Origin: JAVBWO01 sp036677375
GTDB lineage: Bacteria > Bacillota > Dehalobacteriia > UBA4068 > UBA4997
Direction: 5' to 3'
Assembly: GCA_036677375.1 (NCBI GenBank)
Contig: JAVBWO010000018.1
Location: forward strand, 1-64,000
DNA: 64,000 nt
The position numbers and the translations under genes were made by a program. The notes beneath the pieces are model-generated. The model saw only the letters and a program-made list of their open reading frames with translations. It searched no databases and was not told the DNA's origin. Numbering within the stretch: the stretch's first letter is position 1; every line of letters begins with the position of its first letter. Below are positions 1 through 7,973 of this stretch, piece after piece.

Positions 1-34
1 CTTTATATCTGTCCATTGTCTCTTCATTACAAAA

Positions 35-70
35 CCCCCGATCGTAGTTTTATTTTCCTACGTTCGGGGG
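35..70. terminator. Hairpin terminator, probably bidirectional
   Basis: The arm cccccgatcgtag pairs with ctacgttcggggg (one mismatch) around a 10-base loop. T-rich sequence follows on both strands (ctctttt on plus, ttttgt on minus). It probably ends a transcription unit lying to the left of the window. Confidence 0.7.
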
Positions 71-270
71 CTCTTTTGCAATGTCCGTTTTTTGTGTCGC
101 GGTACAGTACAAGCTCTCGCCGGGGGCTTTGTTTTATTGTTTTTTTACATAGCTACCAAGGTATTCATAACAAATATCTTGACCCGATGTTGTAATTCTA
201 ACAAAGGCGTGAGAAACGGTAGTAGTCAATAAAAAATAGTTAACTTTGGTGGCTTATCAAGATGATTGTA

Positions 271-324
271 AATAATAAAAAGGTGGCACAGTTCAACGCG
301 TCTGTGTCACCTTTTATTATTGTG
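271..324 (-). terminator. Terminator of the surface protein gene
   Basis: A roughly 20-bp hairpin has arms aataataaaaaggtggcac and its near-complement ending in ccttttattatt, around a loop of about 10 bases. It begins about 30 bases beyond the stop codon of the minus-strand surface protein. The AT-rich outer part gives a U-rich 3' side on either strand, so it could work in both directions. Confidence 0.75.
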
Positions 325-354
325 GTTTATTGTCGTTAATTTCGTTTTACGATT

Positions 355-3300
355 TTAGTCTTGATCGTCACTTTCTTCTTTTTTCAGACCAAGGCTTTCT
401 TCAAGAGAAGGCGGTACCAGGTAGGCGCCGAAAGGTCCAAAGGGAGAGGTTTGAACCGGCGTGGTGCCGGTATTGGGTAGTTCGCCTAAGGGAGTATTGT
501 CATCAATGATAATGATGCCGTCGCCCGGCCTGGGTTCCGGAGCTGTTGGGGCTACCGGAATTGCCGGTGACTGAGGCGTTTTTGGTTCATCAACGATGAC
601 TTCGTTGGCCTTGTAATAGACTTTGATGACAAGGTCGCTATCAATGGTGCCGCTTACCGGGTCGCCTTCAATGCCGGATTGGGTATAGCCCGGGATCTCC
701 AATTTTGTCTTATCGGCCACATCATAGCTGCTGCCGTCATGCAGTCTCAGTTCGTAAGGATCGGCCAAAGCCTTTCCGGTATCTCCATCCAGGTACTTGA
801 CCGTCAGATCGAAGTAGGTAGGATTGGAAGGGTTGTGGTTTTTGCTCCACTGTGCCGTGAAATTCACATCGCTTGCCGGCATGGGGAAGGCGGCGCCGGG
901 CGTAGCGGGGATGCCGTCCACATCGACGGCCCAGCCTGCAAAAGTATAGCCGCGTCTGGTAGGCGTCTGGTTGGAAACCGTTTCCGAATCGTCGGCCTCC
1001 TGATCCAGGACGTCGCTGGGCATATTGCTTACAGCGCTGGCCCCGGGCAGGTAGTGGATGTCGTATTTCATGATCGCATTGACTTGGACCGTGACATCAT
1101 CATTGTCTTCGCCTGTGTCGGGAGCATTGGCATTGTCACCCAGAGAGCCGCTGTTCAGATTGTTCCAGGCCAGATTTTCCACGCTACCGGTTTCTTTTTC
1201 TCCCAGCGCTTCATACAACTGGTTCCAGAGAATCGTATAATACTCGTAAGCGTGGCCGGTGCTGTCCAAAAGGCCGATGCGCTCATCAAAGTTGAACCCC
1301 GGGAAAACATCCTTTAATTTATAGGTGGCATAAGGATCGCCCGTGATGGTGACCCGGAAGATAACGTCCGCGCCGGTGAGAACGGGAAGGGTATCATCCT
1401 GCCAGCTGGTGATATAGCTGTAATCGTCAGGATCAAGACCGGCGGGAGGAAGGGTGTAGAGCGCCGCTTCCTTCTTGACGCCGGTGACATATGCGGTCTT
1501 CTCGTAATTGAAAACGATCAGATTATTGCTGGCCTCTACAGTGATGTCTTTGGAGGATGGTTCTCCGGCTACCAGAGCGAATCCGGTTTTGATCTCGGCG
1601 AGTCCCGTAAATCCTTCTCCGATGGTCTGATCCTGGTGGATATCATTAACGATTTCCTGGTTTCTTAGTTGGCCGTATTCGTCATAGGTGTTATAGATGT
1701 GCCGTACCGTGACGTCGGCTTTGGTGGGGACGTATTTGTAATAGTTAAAGATGATCTCGTTGCCGCTGGCCGCCAAGGGGGCAAGCGTTTGGGAGGTTTG
1801 GCCGGGATTCACTAAGGTGAAGCCGTTCTCTTCCGCGGCGTCCGCTCTATAGCTGCTATCTTCTCCCAATAGCAAGTCGGGTATCGTATCGGTACGCATA
1901 TAGCCTTCGCTGGGTACTACTGTGCTATGATCATCTTGGTCATAGGCGGTATAGATGTGTTTCACTGTTACCGAAGTCTTGGTCTGGACAATCCGTTTAT
2001 AAGTGATGGTGATCACATTGTCCGCGGCATTGCCGGTCAGATCAATGGTGAGAGAAGGAGATACGTTGTCTTGGATATAGGTGTGGCCGTTATAATCGGT
2101 TTGGGTTTCCGCCGTGTAGGTACCATAAACGGGGACCCACTCTCCGGTACCAGGATCTTCTTGGTAGGTGATGTCGATGTCATGCTCGGTGACAACATTC
2201 TCCAATGTTTCAATAGGGTCTGCATCATAGGTGTCGGCATAGGTTTTGTAGATATGTCTTACCGTCGCGCAATTTTGGGTCGGGATTATCTTGGAATAAT
2301 AAAGGGTAATCGCATTACTGCCGGCGGCCAAGGAAGCAATGGTTCTGTCAGCGGGATTGCTGGAAACGAAGGTAAAGCCGGTTCGGTTCACAATATCGGC
2401 GGTATACGAGCTCCCGACATCACGGCCGGTTACCGCAGGCAAAGTATTGGTAATGCGTTGCTCTGCTACATCTGCATCAATATCCGTTATTTCGTTATAG
2501 TAAACCCTGTATTCATGCGTCACCGTCACGCTGGCCGTGGTCGGTACAAGTTTGGAGTAGTAGAAAGTAACCACATTGCCGCTGTCCTGGAAGGAAGTAA
2601 GTTGTGTAGGGTTAGCCTGGTTGTCGTCTAAGACGAAGCCGTTCCGCTGCTCAACCGGCAAGGGGTACACATTATACGCTCCCAAGGTAGAGTACGGATA
2701 GGGATAGGGAATGCCGGTAAAGGCTTGTGTACTTTCAGTCCTGGACAGCTCATGACCATCTTCTTGGGCGCGGGTGACGAAGATATGTTTCACGGTCAGC
2801 GATGTCGTGGTCTGGGTGGTCTTGGTATAGTAGAGATCGATGACATTATTGGCGCTGTTCTCATTCACGGTAATGGTATAATTACCCGGATTGGCCGAGT
2901 CAAAGGTATAACCGTTCGGGACAAGCGCAGCGGTATAAGGTTTCCCTGCTTCCTGGTGGTAATCGATCACCTGACTGACGGATTGGCTGAGGATATTGTT
3001 AGGATCGGATGGGTCGAATTCGTTGTATTCTGTATAGTGGTGGTTGACGGTGACGTCGGCGTATTTGGGTGTTACGACATTTCTTTGATATTGCAGAGAG
3101 ATCTTATAGATGCCGTTGACATCGGTGAGAGTAAAGGGGGTATGGGTCTGGGTGGTTTGTTGATAGGTGTAGGTTTCCCCGCCATAGGTGGAGATTTGCG
3201 TGATGGCCGCGATGGTGGCGGCGTCAACGGTGGACCACAGCTTGAGGGAATAAGTGGTGGGGTCGGTGTAGAAACCGTCCAGCTCAGGGGTACCGCCGTC

Positions 3301-4773
3301 GGTGCTGGTGTAATAATCGTGCTCAATGGTATAGTTCACCATGGGCAGCGTGCCGTTTACGGTGGGGATGGTAAAATCCGCTGATTTAACGGCCGCTGGG
3401 TCAAAGGTATCGCCAATAAAATACTTCAACGTGGTGGTGCCGTTGGTGGGGTAGGCCGTGTTCTCGGCAAAGACCACCTGGTTGCCGCCCTCGGTATAGG
3501 ACCAATCCGGCCGCAGCCTGACGTGGTAGGTGAGGGTATAGCGATAGTGGTTCGCGCCCAACACTTCGGGGGTGACGCCACTGGCCAAAAGGTTCCAGGA
3601 CAGCGTCTGGTCATTGTCATTGGTGGGGGCGGTAATCCCGGCAGTGGGATTACTGGCGCCGGTCTGGGCGGTGACCCCGACAAACTCCATGAATTGCCCC
3701 ATGGGGTCGGTGATCTTCCAGACATTGGTTTTCTCGATGATCTCCGTGCTGATATCCTGGAAGATTTCCGCCAGTTCGTCTAAGTTCGAGGTATTGATGA
3801 AATGGTCGGCGTCGGTCGCCACATTTTGCATGAGATAGCTACCGGCGCTATAGTCGTCGTCGCCTGTGGACATGAACAAAACGGAATAAATCTCCAGCGG
3901 TTTGGCGCTATGCTTCAAGAGATAAGCCTGGGAGAGGGTGGGCAGCATATGATCGGAAACGGAATAGTTAGTGCCCGAGATATTGACATTATAAGAAGGA
4001 GAGAACGTATAACTTACACCGGAGCCTTTTAGGGTACTATTGAATGCGGTGATGCGGAAGCCGTAGTTGCTGCCGCCCAATGACGCCAGCCGGGGAATGT
4101 CCGTGGACGTTACACCGGCAGTGCCTTGATAGCTGCGGGTGGGAATACCGTCGCTGAAAACGACGACAAATTGCTGAGCGTTGGTGCCTGACGAGAGCAG
4201 GCTCTGCGCTTGCGCCAGGCCGGCTTGGGTATTGGTATAGCTATTGTTGCCGTAGTTGCTGGTGTCCACTTGAATACCACTGATGGCCGTGGTCAAGGCC
4301 GTGGCGTCATTGGATAAGGTCTTGATCTGGTGCCCGGTTGTATTGAAGGTGGCAACCGCGATCCGGTTATTGGCGGAGCCATCCGTCCCCAGCATCTTTT
4401 GCACAAAGGAGACCGCCGCCGCTTTGGCCGGCGTCAGCCGGTCTTCGTTGCCGGAGTCGTTACGGATCATGCTGTAGGAGGTGTCGATCAAAAGTACCAC
4501 GTCGGCGCTGGAGGATTGGATATAATGGGTGATCTCATCCTGCGTATCGATGGAAAGCTTGATGTCGAACTCGTTTTCAGCCGTTTGCGTGGCGATTTTA
4601 CTGATCTGGACTTTGCCGTCCTCATAGCTTTGATTGGCACCGTTGGTAACGATCTGATTGTCATAACCGTCGCCGAAAGCAATAACACTAATGGCAAGAG
4701 GCAATATAAAAGCCATGGCGACAATCAGCGGCAGAATTTTTTTGAAGGGGTTCTTAAATTTTTCAGCCGACAT
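355..4773 (-). CDS. Large VWA / MucBP-repeat surface adhesin
   Basis: A predicted secreted surface protein of 1472 residues. Residues 1 to about 35 form a signal peptide (KK then a hydrophobic run). A von Willebrand factor A domain (about 85-345) keeps the metal-site pattern DTSYS and a later FSDG aspartate. From about 575 to 1090 there are six MucBP-like repeats, each opening with a T/A-x-V-x-H-x-Y pattern. A Listeria-Bacteroides InlB-type repeat (GYTFAGW) follows near 1290 and a last MucBP-like unit near 1350. LPNTG lies 36 residues before the end, but no hydrophobic segment or basic tail follows, so normal sortase anchoring is doubtful. The ATG is preceded by aaggaaggag. A cyclic-di-GMP-I riboswitch lies directly upstream, which suggests c-di-GMP control of attachment. 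Such proteins usually bind mucus, matrix or cells; the ligand is unknown. Confidence 0.85.
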   Translation of the reverse strand: MSAEKFKNPFKKILPLIVAMAFILPLAISVIAFGDGYDNQIVTNGANQSYEDGKVQISKIATQTAENEFDIKLSIDTQDEITHYIQSSSADVVLLIDTSYSMIRNDSGNEDRLTPAKAAAVSFVQKMLGTDGSANNRIAVATFNTTGHQIKTLSNDATALTTAISGIQVDTSNYGNNSYTNTQAGLAQAQSLLSSGTNAQQFVVVFSDGIPTRSYQGTAGVTSTDIPRLASLGGSNYGFRITAFNSTLKGSGVSYTFSPSYNVNISGTNYSVSDHMLPTLSQAYLLKHSAKPLEIYSVLFMSTGDDDYSAGSYLMQNVATDADHFINTSNLDELAEIFQDISTEIIEKTNVWKITDPMGQFMEFVGVTAQTGASNPTAGITAPTNDNDQTLSWNLLASGVTPEVLGANHYRYTLTYHVRLRPDWSYTEGGNQVVFAENTAYPTNGTTTLKYFIGDTFDPAAVKSADFTIPTVNGTLPMVNYTIEHDYYTSTDGGTPELDGFYTDPTTYSLKLWSTVDAATIAAITQISTYGGETYTYQQTTQTHTPFTLTDVNGIYKISLQYQRNVVTPKYADVTVNHHYTEYNEFDPSDPNNILSQSVSQVIDYHQEAGKPYTAALVPNGYTFDSANPGNYTITVNENSANNVIDLYYTKTTQTTTSLTVKHIFVTRAQEDGHELSRTESTQAFTGIPYPYPYSTLGAYNVYPLPVEQRNGFVLDDNQANPTQLTSFQDSGNVVTFYYSKLVPTTASVTVTHEYRVYYNEITDIDADVAEQRITNTLPAVTGRDVGSSYTADIVNRTGFTFVSSNPADRTIASLAAGSNAITLYYSKIIPTQNCATVRHIYKTYADTYDADPIETLENVVTEHDIDITYQEDPGTGEWVPVYGTYTAETQTDYNGHTYIQDNVSPSLTIDLTGNAADNVITITYKRIVQTKTSVTVKHIYTAYDQDDHSTVVPSEGYMRTDTIPDLLLGEDSSYRADAAEENGFTLVNPGQTSQTLAPLAASGNEIIFNYYKYVPTKADVTVRHIYNTYDEYGQLRNQEIVNDIHQDQTIGEGFTGLAEIKTGFALVAGEPSSKDITVEASNNLIVFNYEKTAYVTGVKKEAALYTLPPAGLDPDDYSYITSWQDDTLPVLTGADVIFRVTITGDPYATYKLKDVFPGFNFDERIGLLDSTGHAYEYYTILWNQLYEALGEKETGSVENLAWNNLNSGSLGDNANAPDTGEDNDDVTVQVNAIMKYDIHYLPGASAVSNMPSDVLDQEADDSETVSNQTPTRRGYTFAGWAVDVDGIPATPGAAFPMPASDVNFTAQWSKNHNPSNPTYFDLTVKYLDGDTGKALADPYELRLHDGSSYDVADKTKLEIPGYTQSGIEGDPVSGTIDSDLVIKVYYKANEVIVDEPKTPQSPAIPVAPTAPEPRPGDGIIIIDDNTPLGELPNTGTTPVQTSPFGPFGAYLVPPSLEESLGLKKEESDDQD

Positions 4774-4774
4774 G

Positions 4775-4813
4775 TTTCATTTCTCCTTCCTTAAATCAAA
4801 AATTTAAATGAAA
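4775..4813 (-). promoter_or_regulatory. Possible translational expression platform
   Basis: On the minus strand tttcattt (plus 4806-4813) can pair with aaatgaaa (plus 4775-4782), just before the adhesin start codon. This places the ggaaggag ribosome-binding site in the loop. The element lies between the 3' end of the riboswitch aptamer and the ATG, with no intrinsic terminator between them, so translational control is more likely than attenuation. This is inference from base pairing only. Confidence 0.4.
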
Positions 4814-4816
4814 TAT

Positions 4817-4900
4817 GTGGCAGCCGGACTGCCATAACGACTTTGGCCGCTTTAGACTCCGAAGCTTTGCGTCCCGGCCTTTCGGCCGGTTTGCCTTTTT
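4817..4900 (-). promoter_or_regulatory. Cyclic-di-GMP-I (GEMM-I) riboswitch, adhesin leader
   Basis: Read on the minus strand, this has the GEMM-I pattern: ggcaaacc, a GAAA-capped stem (ggccgaaaggcc), the core gacgcaaagc, and a 3' arm with ggcagtccggctgcc. The GNRA loop and the cgcaaag core are hallmark features. It lies about 45 bases upstream of the adhesin ATG and 68 bases below the small upstream gene. A weak sigma-A-like promoter on the minus strand (TTGCTG at 4928-4933, 16-base spacer, TATCAA at 4906-4911) could start transcription just before the aptamer. Confidence 0.85.
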
Positions 4901-4931
4901 CAATATTGATAGACCGATACAGGTTTTCAGC

Positions 4932-4957
4932 AACTGCCGGTATCTGTTGCGGCAGTT
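4932..4957. other. Intergenic hairpin
   Basis: aactgccg pairs perfectly with cggcagtt around a 10-base loop, between the small gene and the riboswitch. No U-tract follows on either strand, so it is not a convincing terminator. It may affect mRNA stability. Confidence 0.4.
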
Positions 4958-4967
4958 TGCATTGAGC

Positions 4968-5213
4968 TTATGTGACGGGGAGCAGTCGATCATGGGGACT
5001 TAACTTAATTTCCTCCTTTCTGTGTGTTACATTATCAGGTATATGTTTTTCACTCTGTCCAACAGCACTGTCGATTAGTTTGATCATCTCCAGCGTGCTG
5101 CGGAAATGCTCCGTTGCCTGTCCGTTGGTCCAGTTAATGGTGCCCTGCCATGTCCCGTGCTGGCAATTTAAAATTTGAATAATAAAAGTTTGCTTTGTTT
5201 TTGGCTTTGCCAT
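4968..5213 (-). CDS. Small conserved protein upstream of adhesin
   Basis: A soluble protein of 81 residues beginning MAKPKTKQ, with no signal peptide. Its central TWQGTI stretch followed by FRSTLEMIKLIDSA resembles a family of small uncharacterised clostridial proteins; the similarity is from memory and no function is known. An in-frame TTG lies one codon upstream of the ATG. The aaaggag site is 7 bases from the TTG and 10 from the ATG, so either could start. It is co-oriented with the riboswitch and adhesin and may be co-transcribed with them or ahead of them. It could be a small regulator or an accessory factor. Confidence 0.6.
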   Translation of the reverse strand: MAKPKTKQTFIIQILNCQHGTWQGTINWTNGQATEHFRSTLEMIKLIDSAVGQSEKHIPDNVTHRKEEIKLSPHDRLLPVT

Positions 5214-5216
5214 CAA

Positions 5217-5939
5217 TCACGCACTCCTTTATGAATCGTTTCAGATGATGCTTAGATCATGTGAATCAGAACTTGAAAGAAATTATCAAATCAATTTTCT
5301 AGAACAAATATATCATGCAACGGTTACATTTTGGTTATATTTAAAAAATAAATTGTTAATTACTGGTAAAAAATTACTCCCGCAACGATATATTCTATGT
5401 TTGCTTTTAGCAGATATCATTTCAGATTTGGCTTAACTCACGGTGGCATGGAGCCATTACTGATTGCGTGGGCGCCAAGATAGGCATATACTTTGTTTTT
5501 GGTTATTTCAAGTTGAGAATCTCCAACCCCTGTCAGAGTGTTTAAGAGCATCAAAGAGGTTTTTCAACCGGAATAGGTTATGGTAAATGTTGCCAGAAAA
5601 ACGGGGGAAAACAGTATGTCTGAAAGCAGGGCGCTGTTTGCTTTTTTTAAGACATTGGTATAATAGGGGTTGGAAATCAGTCTATAAAGTAGGACTTGGT
5701 TCATTAGCATTGACAGTACTCATTTATTCAAGAACTTGTTTAGCTGGTAAAATAATTATCTTTTGGAATTAGTTGCAAGGACATGTTGAAAAAATTTGCC
5801 AAAAGGTCCTGTCCCAAAAAGTAAAATAACTTGGTTTTTATTTTGCGGAATGTATTGCATTTCAATTAAAATAGAAAATTTTTGATTTATTTTTTGCAAA
5901 TAGAGCTTAGGGAAATTGTCGAAATTTTTAAAGATAATG
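5217..5939. other. AT-rich intergenic region, no gene seen
   Basis: About 720 bases between the divergent adhesin and pilus units. Short reading frames exist, but none has a recognisable product, composition or ribosome-binding site that would support it. It should hold the minus-strand promoter of the small gene; I see only weak candidates there. Confidence 0.5.
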
Positions 5940-5968
5940 TTGACAATTAAGATTTTTTATTTTATTAT
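5940..5968 (+). promoter_or_regulatory. Sigma-A-type promoter of the pilus leader
   Basis: TTGACA (5940-5945), a 17-base spacer and TATTAT (5963-5968): full match at -35 and five of six at -10. It lies about 70 bases before the first riboswitch. A second -10-like TATAAT at 6021-6026 is nearer the aptamer but lacks a -35. Confidence 0.65.
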
Positions 5969-6040
5969 GTGAATACAAATCGATAGTAAATAAATGGAAA
6001 GAAATAATAAAAATCTAGAATATAATCTGGTAATAACAAA

Positions 6041-6140
6041 ACGATAAAGGCAAACTTATTGAAAAGTAAGGACGCAAAGCCAAGGGTCTAAAATCTCGGA
6101 TATGCAGATGCTATTTGAGATCATGACAGCCGGTTGCCGA
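6041..6140 (+). promoter_or_regulatory. Cyclic-di-GMP-I riboswitch, first tandem copy
   Basis: The sequence runs acgataaaggcaaac, a GAAA-capped stem, gacgcaaagccaagggtcta, then atgacagccggttgccga. These are the conserved GEMM-I blocks, including the tetraloop, the cgcaaagcc core and the 3' agccggttgcc strand. A strong terminator follows 25 bases later, so it should work by transcription attenuation. It belongs to the leader of the Flp/Tad pilus operon. Confidence 0.95.
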
Positions 6141-6164
6141 AAATGTTTCGTCAGAATCGTGATG

Positions 6165-6200
6165 AAGCTTAATTTAGGCAACCTAAATTAAGCTTTTTTA
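6165..6200 (+). terminator. Riboswitch-linked terminator, first copy
   Basis: A perfect 14-bp stem, aagcttaatttagg (6165-6178) with cctaaattaagctt (6182-6195), has a CAA loop and a U-rich tail. It sits in the correct place for the expression platform of the first aptamer. Confidence 0.9.
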
Positions 6201-6222
6201 TTTATTTAACCAGCATATTACA

Positions 6223-6322
6223 ACGATAAAGGCAAACTTATTGAAAAGTAAGGACGCAAAGCCAAGGGTCTAAAATCTCGAATATGCAGATGCTATTTGA
6301 GATCATGACAGCCGGTTGCCGA
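6223..6322 (+). promoter_or_regulatory. Cyclic-di-GMP-I riboswitch, second tandem copy
   Basis: Nearly identical to the first copy: over the 100-base aptamer I count a single difference (tcgga versus tcgaa). It carries the same GEMM-I core. It lies 23 bases after the first terminator and has its own terminator. Two aptamers in series, each with a terminator, would give a steeper or stricter response to c-di-GMP than one. Confidence 0.95.
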
Positions 6323-6343
6323 AAGTGTTTCGTCAGAATGATG

Positions 6344-6380
6344 AGGCTCGATTTAGGCAACCTAAATCGAGCCTTTTATT
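6344..6380 (+). terminator. Riboswitch-linked terminator, second copy
   Basis: aggctcgatttagg (6344-6357) pairs fully with cctaaatcgagcct (6361-6374) around CAA, followed by tttattt. The stem differs from the first terminator at two positions on each arm, and pairing is kept at both. Confidence 0.9.
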
Positions 6381-6512
6381 TGTTAAAGCAGTAATATATA
6401 AAACTAAAAATTATTAGCCTGATGAAGATTGTACCTAAATGATTTTTAATTTATTGTCTTTTTAATTAAATGTAAGATGGCAGATTAATACAAGCCGCGA
6501 AAGGATTATATC

Positions 6513-7169
6513 ATGATGATTTTACCTATTTTATATGGCATTGCGGGCGCCCTGATGGGCTGGATGATTACCGAAACCGCCGAGAATTTTACAAAGTATA
6601 AATATCAAGCACGGACAGCCCAATTAATAGGAACCCAAACTGCTCAAAGCCTTCCTCTAAGAATTACTTTAACCCTATTAAATGCTGGGATATGGGCATT
6701 TGCCGTGCAACGGCTGGGCGATCCGTTTGCTTCTCTTTTCATTGCCTTGCTGATGACGGTTGCCATCATTATCGTTTTGATTGATGTGCGCATACGCATG
6801 ATCCCAAATGAATTGGTTCTGGTTGTGATGGTTTTGGGCATACTTTTTCAATTGCTCCATTACGGTACGGGAAGAATCATTCCCGCGGCTTTTTCCATGA
6901 TTGCTTTAATGATTTTATTGATAGTGGTTGCCGCAATCATAGGGTTTGAAAAAGTCGGAGCCGGCGATGTCAAATTGATTGCAGCCATGGGTTTGGCTTT
7001 GGGCTATCCGGATATTCTTTCCGCGCTGTATATCATGAGTTTGGCGATGGGAGCCTATTGCGTGCTTGGCTGTGCGACTTTCAAACTGACCAAAGCAAGC
7101 ATGTTCCCCTTTGCTCCCTTTATTATGCTTGGCATGTCGTCTTCGTTGATTTTTATGATCATGACCTGA
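6513..7169 (+). CDS. cpaA: Type IV prepilin peptidase of the Flp pilus (CpaA/TadV)
   Basis: An integral membrane aspartic protease of the A24 family that would cleave the Flp pilin leader. The 218-residue protein is almost entirely hydrophobic, with about six or seven membrane segments. The two catalytic aspartates are visible: D91 in DVRIRMIPNE and D152 in the GAGD motif. It lacks the N-terminal methylase domain of long PilD enzymes, as is usual for Tad systems. An aaagga site lies 7 bases before the first ATG; a second ATG follows at once. It is the first gene of the pilus operon, downstream of two c-di-GMP riboswitches. Confidence 0.9.
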   Translation: MMILPILYGIAGALMGWMITETAENFTKYKYQARTAQLIGTQTAQSLPLRITLTLLNAGIWAFAVQRLGDPFASLFIALLMTVAIIIVLIDVRIRMIPNELVLVVMVLGILFQLLHYGTGRIIPAAFSMIALMILLIVVAAIIGFEKVGAGDVKLIAAMGLALGYPDILSALYIMSLAMGAYCVLGCATFKLTKASMFPFAPFIMLGMSSSLIFMIMT

Positions 7170-7267
7170 AAAACAAAGAAAGGGCGGATGCGCGAAAATA
7201 ACAATAATTCATTTTAAGAGGTTTTTTGCAACTGATATAAATTATATTAAAATGGAGGCGATTCGTA

Positions 7268-7447
7268 ATGAAAAAAATGATGGAATGGCTGAAACATGAA
7301 GAAAGCGGACAAGGGATGGTAGAATACGGACTCATTATTTCTTTGGTGGCAGTAGCCTTAATCGGAGCTTTGTTTGCATTAAGAGGGCAAATCGGCGGTA
7401 TTTTTACGGGTGTTCAAGATGAAATTGACGCCCAAACAACGACCTAA
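7268..7447 (+). CDS. flp: Flp-type pilin
   Basis: A 59-residue major pilin. A charged leader (MKKMMEWLKHEESGQG) is followed by MVEYGLIISLVAVALIG. This is the Flp signature: a glycine cleavage site, then a hydrophobic stretch with a conserved Glu-Tyr pair. The expected cut is after the glycine at residue 16, leaving a mature pilin of about 43 residues. The ATG is preceded by aaaatggaggcg. It lies between the peptidase and TadE, the usual place. A strong hairpin follows the gene and could raise pilin mRNA over that of the downstream genes. Confidence 0.92.
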   Translation: MKKMMEWLKHEESGQGMVEYGLIISLVAVALIGALFALRGQIGGIFTGVQDEIDAQTTT

Positions 7448-7471
7448 AAATCTGCAAAACCATTTGGTGTG

Positions 7472-7510
7472 GAGGAAACAGACCTTGCCCAAGAAAGGGT
7501 CTGTTTCCTC
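7472..7510 (+). terminator. Intercistronic hairpin, possible partial terminator
   Basis: gaggaaacagacc (7472-7484) pairs perfectly with ggtctgtttcctc (7498-7510), 13 bp around a 13-base loop, followed by tctttc. It lies between flp and tadE. The poor U-tract suggests partial termination or protection of the pilin mRNA from decay. Confidence 0.6.
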
Positions 7511-7535
7511 TCTTTCAGAAGAAGGGGAGATCATT

Positions 7536-7931
7536 ATGTGGTTTAGGAAAGAGCAAGGCCAAGCTATGGTGGAATTCGCTCTGGTACTGCCGATACTGAT
7601 CCTGCTCATTTGTGGAATCATCGATTTTGGCTGGATTTTCGGCAATCAGCTCATCGCAAACAATGCCAGTAGAGAGGCAGCCCGTTTTTGTGCTATCAGT
7701 GCCGATTTATCTCAGGGCGATCTTGAGACCCTGGCCGAAGGAGTGGTTTCAAACAGGGCTGATACCTTGTGTAATCTTTGCTCTGTTGCGGTGGCCGTTA
7801 CAGAAGACACCGGTAACGACGATATCGGCGTTGCTGTAAGCTGTGATCTGCCTGTCCTAACACCGGTCGCTTCCACAATCTTTGGATCGACCTATTCTAT
7901 CCAGGCTGTTTCTGTTATGCGAAAAGAATAA
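7536..7931 (+). CDS. tadE: TadE-like pseudopilin
   Basis: A 131-residue minor pilin-like protein of the Flp/Tad system. The N-terminus carries EQGQAMVEFALVLPILILL, the TadE motif in which a glycine-containing leader is followed by a hydrophobic helix with Glu. The rest is extracellular, with a pair of cysteines near residue 78-81. The ATG at 7536 has an aaggggag site; the frame is open further upstream, but the sequence before it lies in the intercistronic hairpin. TadE and TadG proteins are thought to help start or cap Flp pili. Confidence 0.85.
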   Translation: MWFRKEQGQAMVEFALVLPILILLICGIIDFGWIFGNQLIANNASREAARFCAISADLSQGDLETLAEGVVSNRADTLCNLCSVAVAVTEDTGNDDIGVAVSCDLPVLTPVASTIFGSTYSIQAVSVMRKE

Positions 7932-7973
7932 GAACGTAAAACGTATTTTGTCAGGAGAAAGGAGGAATTTGCT

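Larger units (their letters stand above)
1..354. other. Intergenic region with two hairpin terminators
   Basis: No gene is supported here. The stretch holds two strong hairpins, annotated separately, and otherwise AT-rich sequence. It separates whatever lies upstream of the window from the 3' end of the minus-strand surface protein gene. Confidence 0.6.

Noticed and set aside
679..3783. Long plus-strand open frames opposite the adhesin (for example 1927-2631 and 2725-3384)
   Set aside because: They are antisense to a gene with clear domains and repeats; no ribosome-binding sites or recognisable products, and their composition mirrors the repeat codons of the true gene.
4330..4794. 154-codon plus-strand frame over the adhesin N-terminus
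   Set aside because: It is opposite the signal peptide and VWA domain of the adhesin and runs over its ribosome-binding site; no family resemblance.
4932..4957. Hairpin between the small gene and adhesin riboswitch as a terminator
   Set aside because: No U-tract follows on the minus strand, so it was listed only as a hairpin.
5245..5772. Small plus-strand frames in the intergenic region before the pilus operon
   Set aside because: No ribosome-binding site, low-complexity translation and no conserved motif; the region looks non-coding.
6021..6026. TATAAT just before the first pilus riboswitch as the main promoter
   Set aside because: There is no -35 at 16-18 bases and no extended -10; the TTGACA-17-TATTAT upstream is better.
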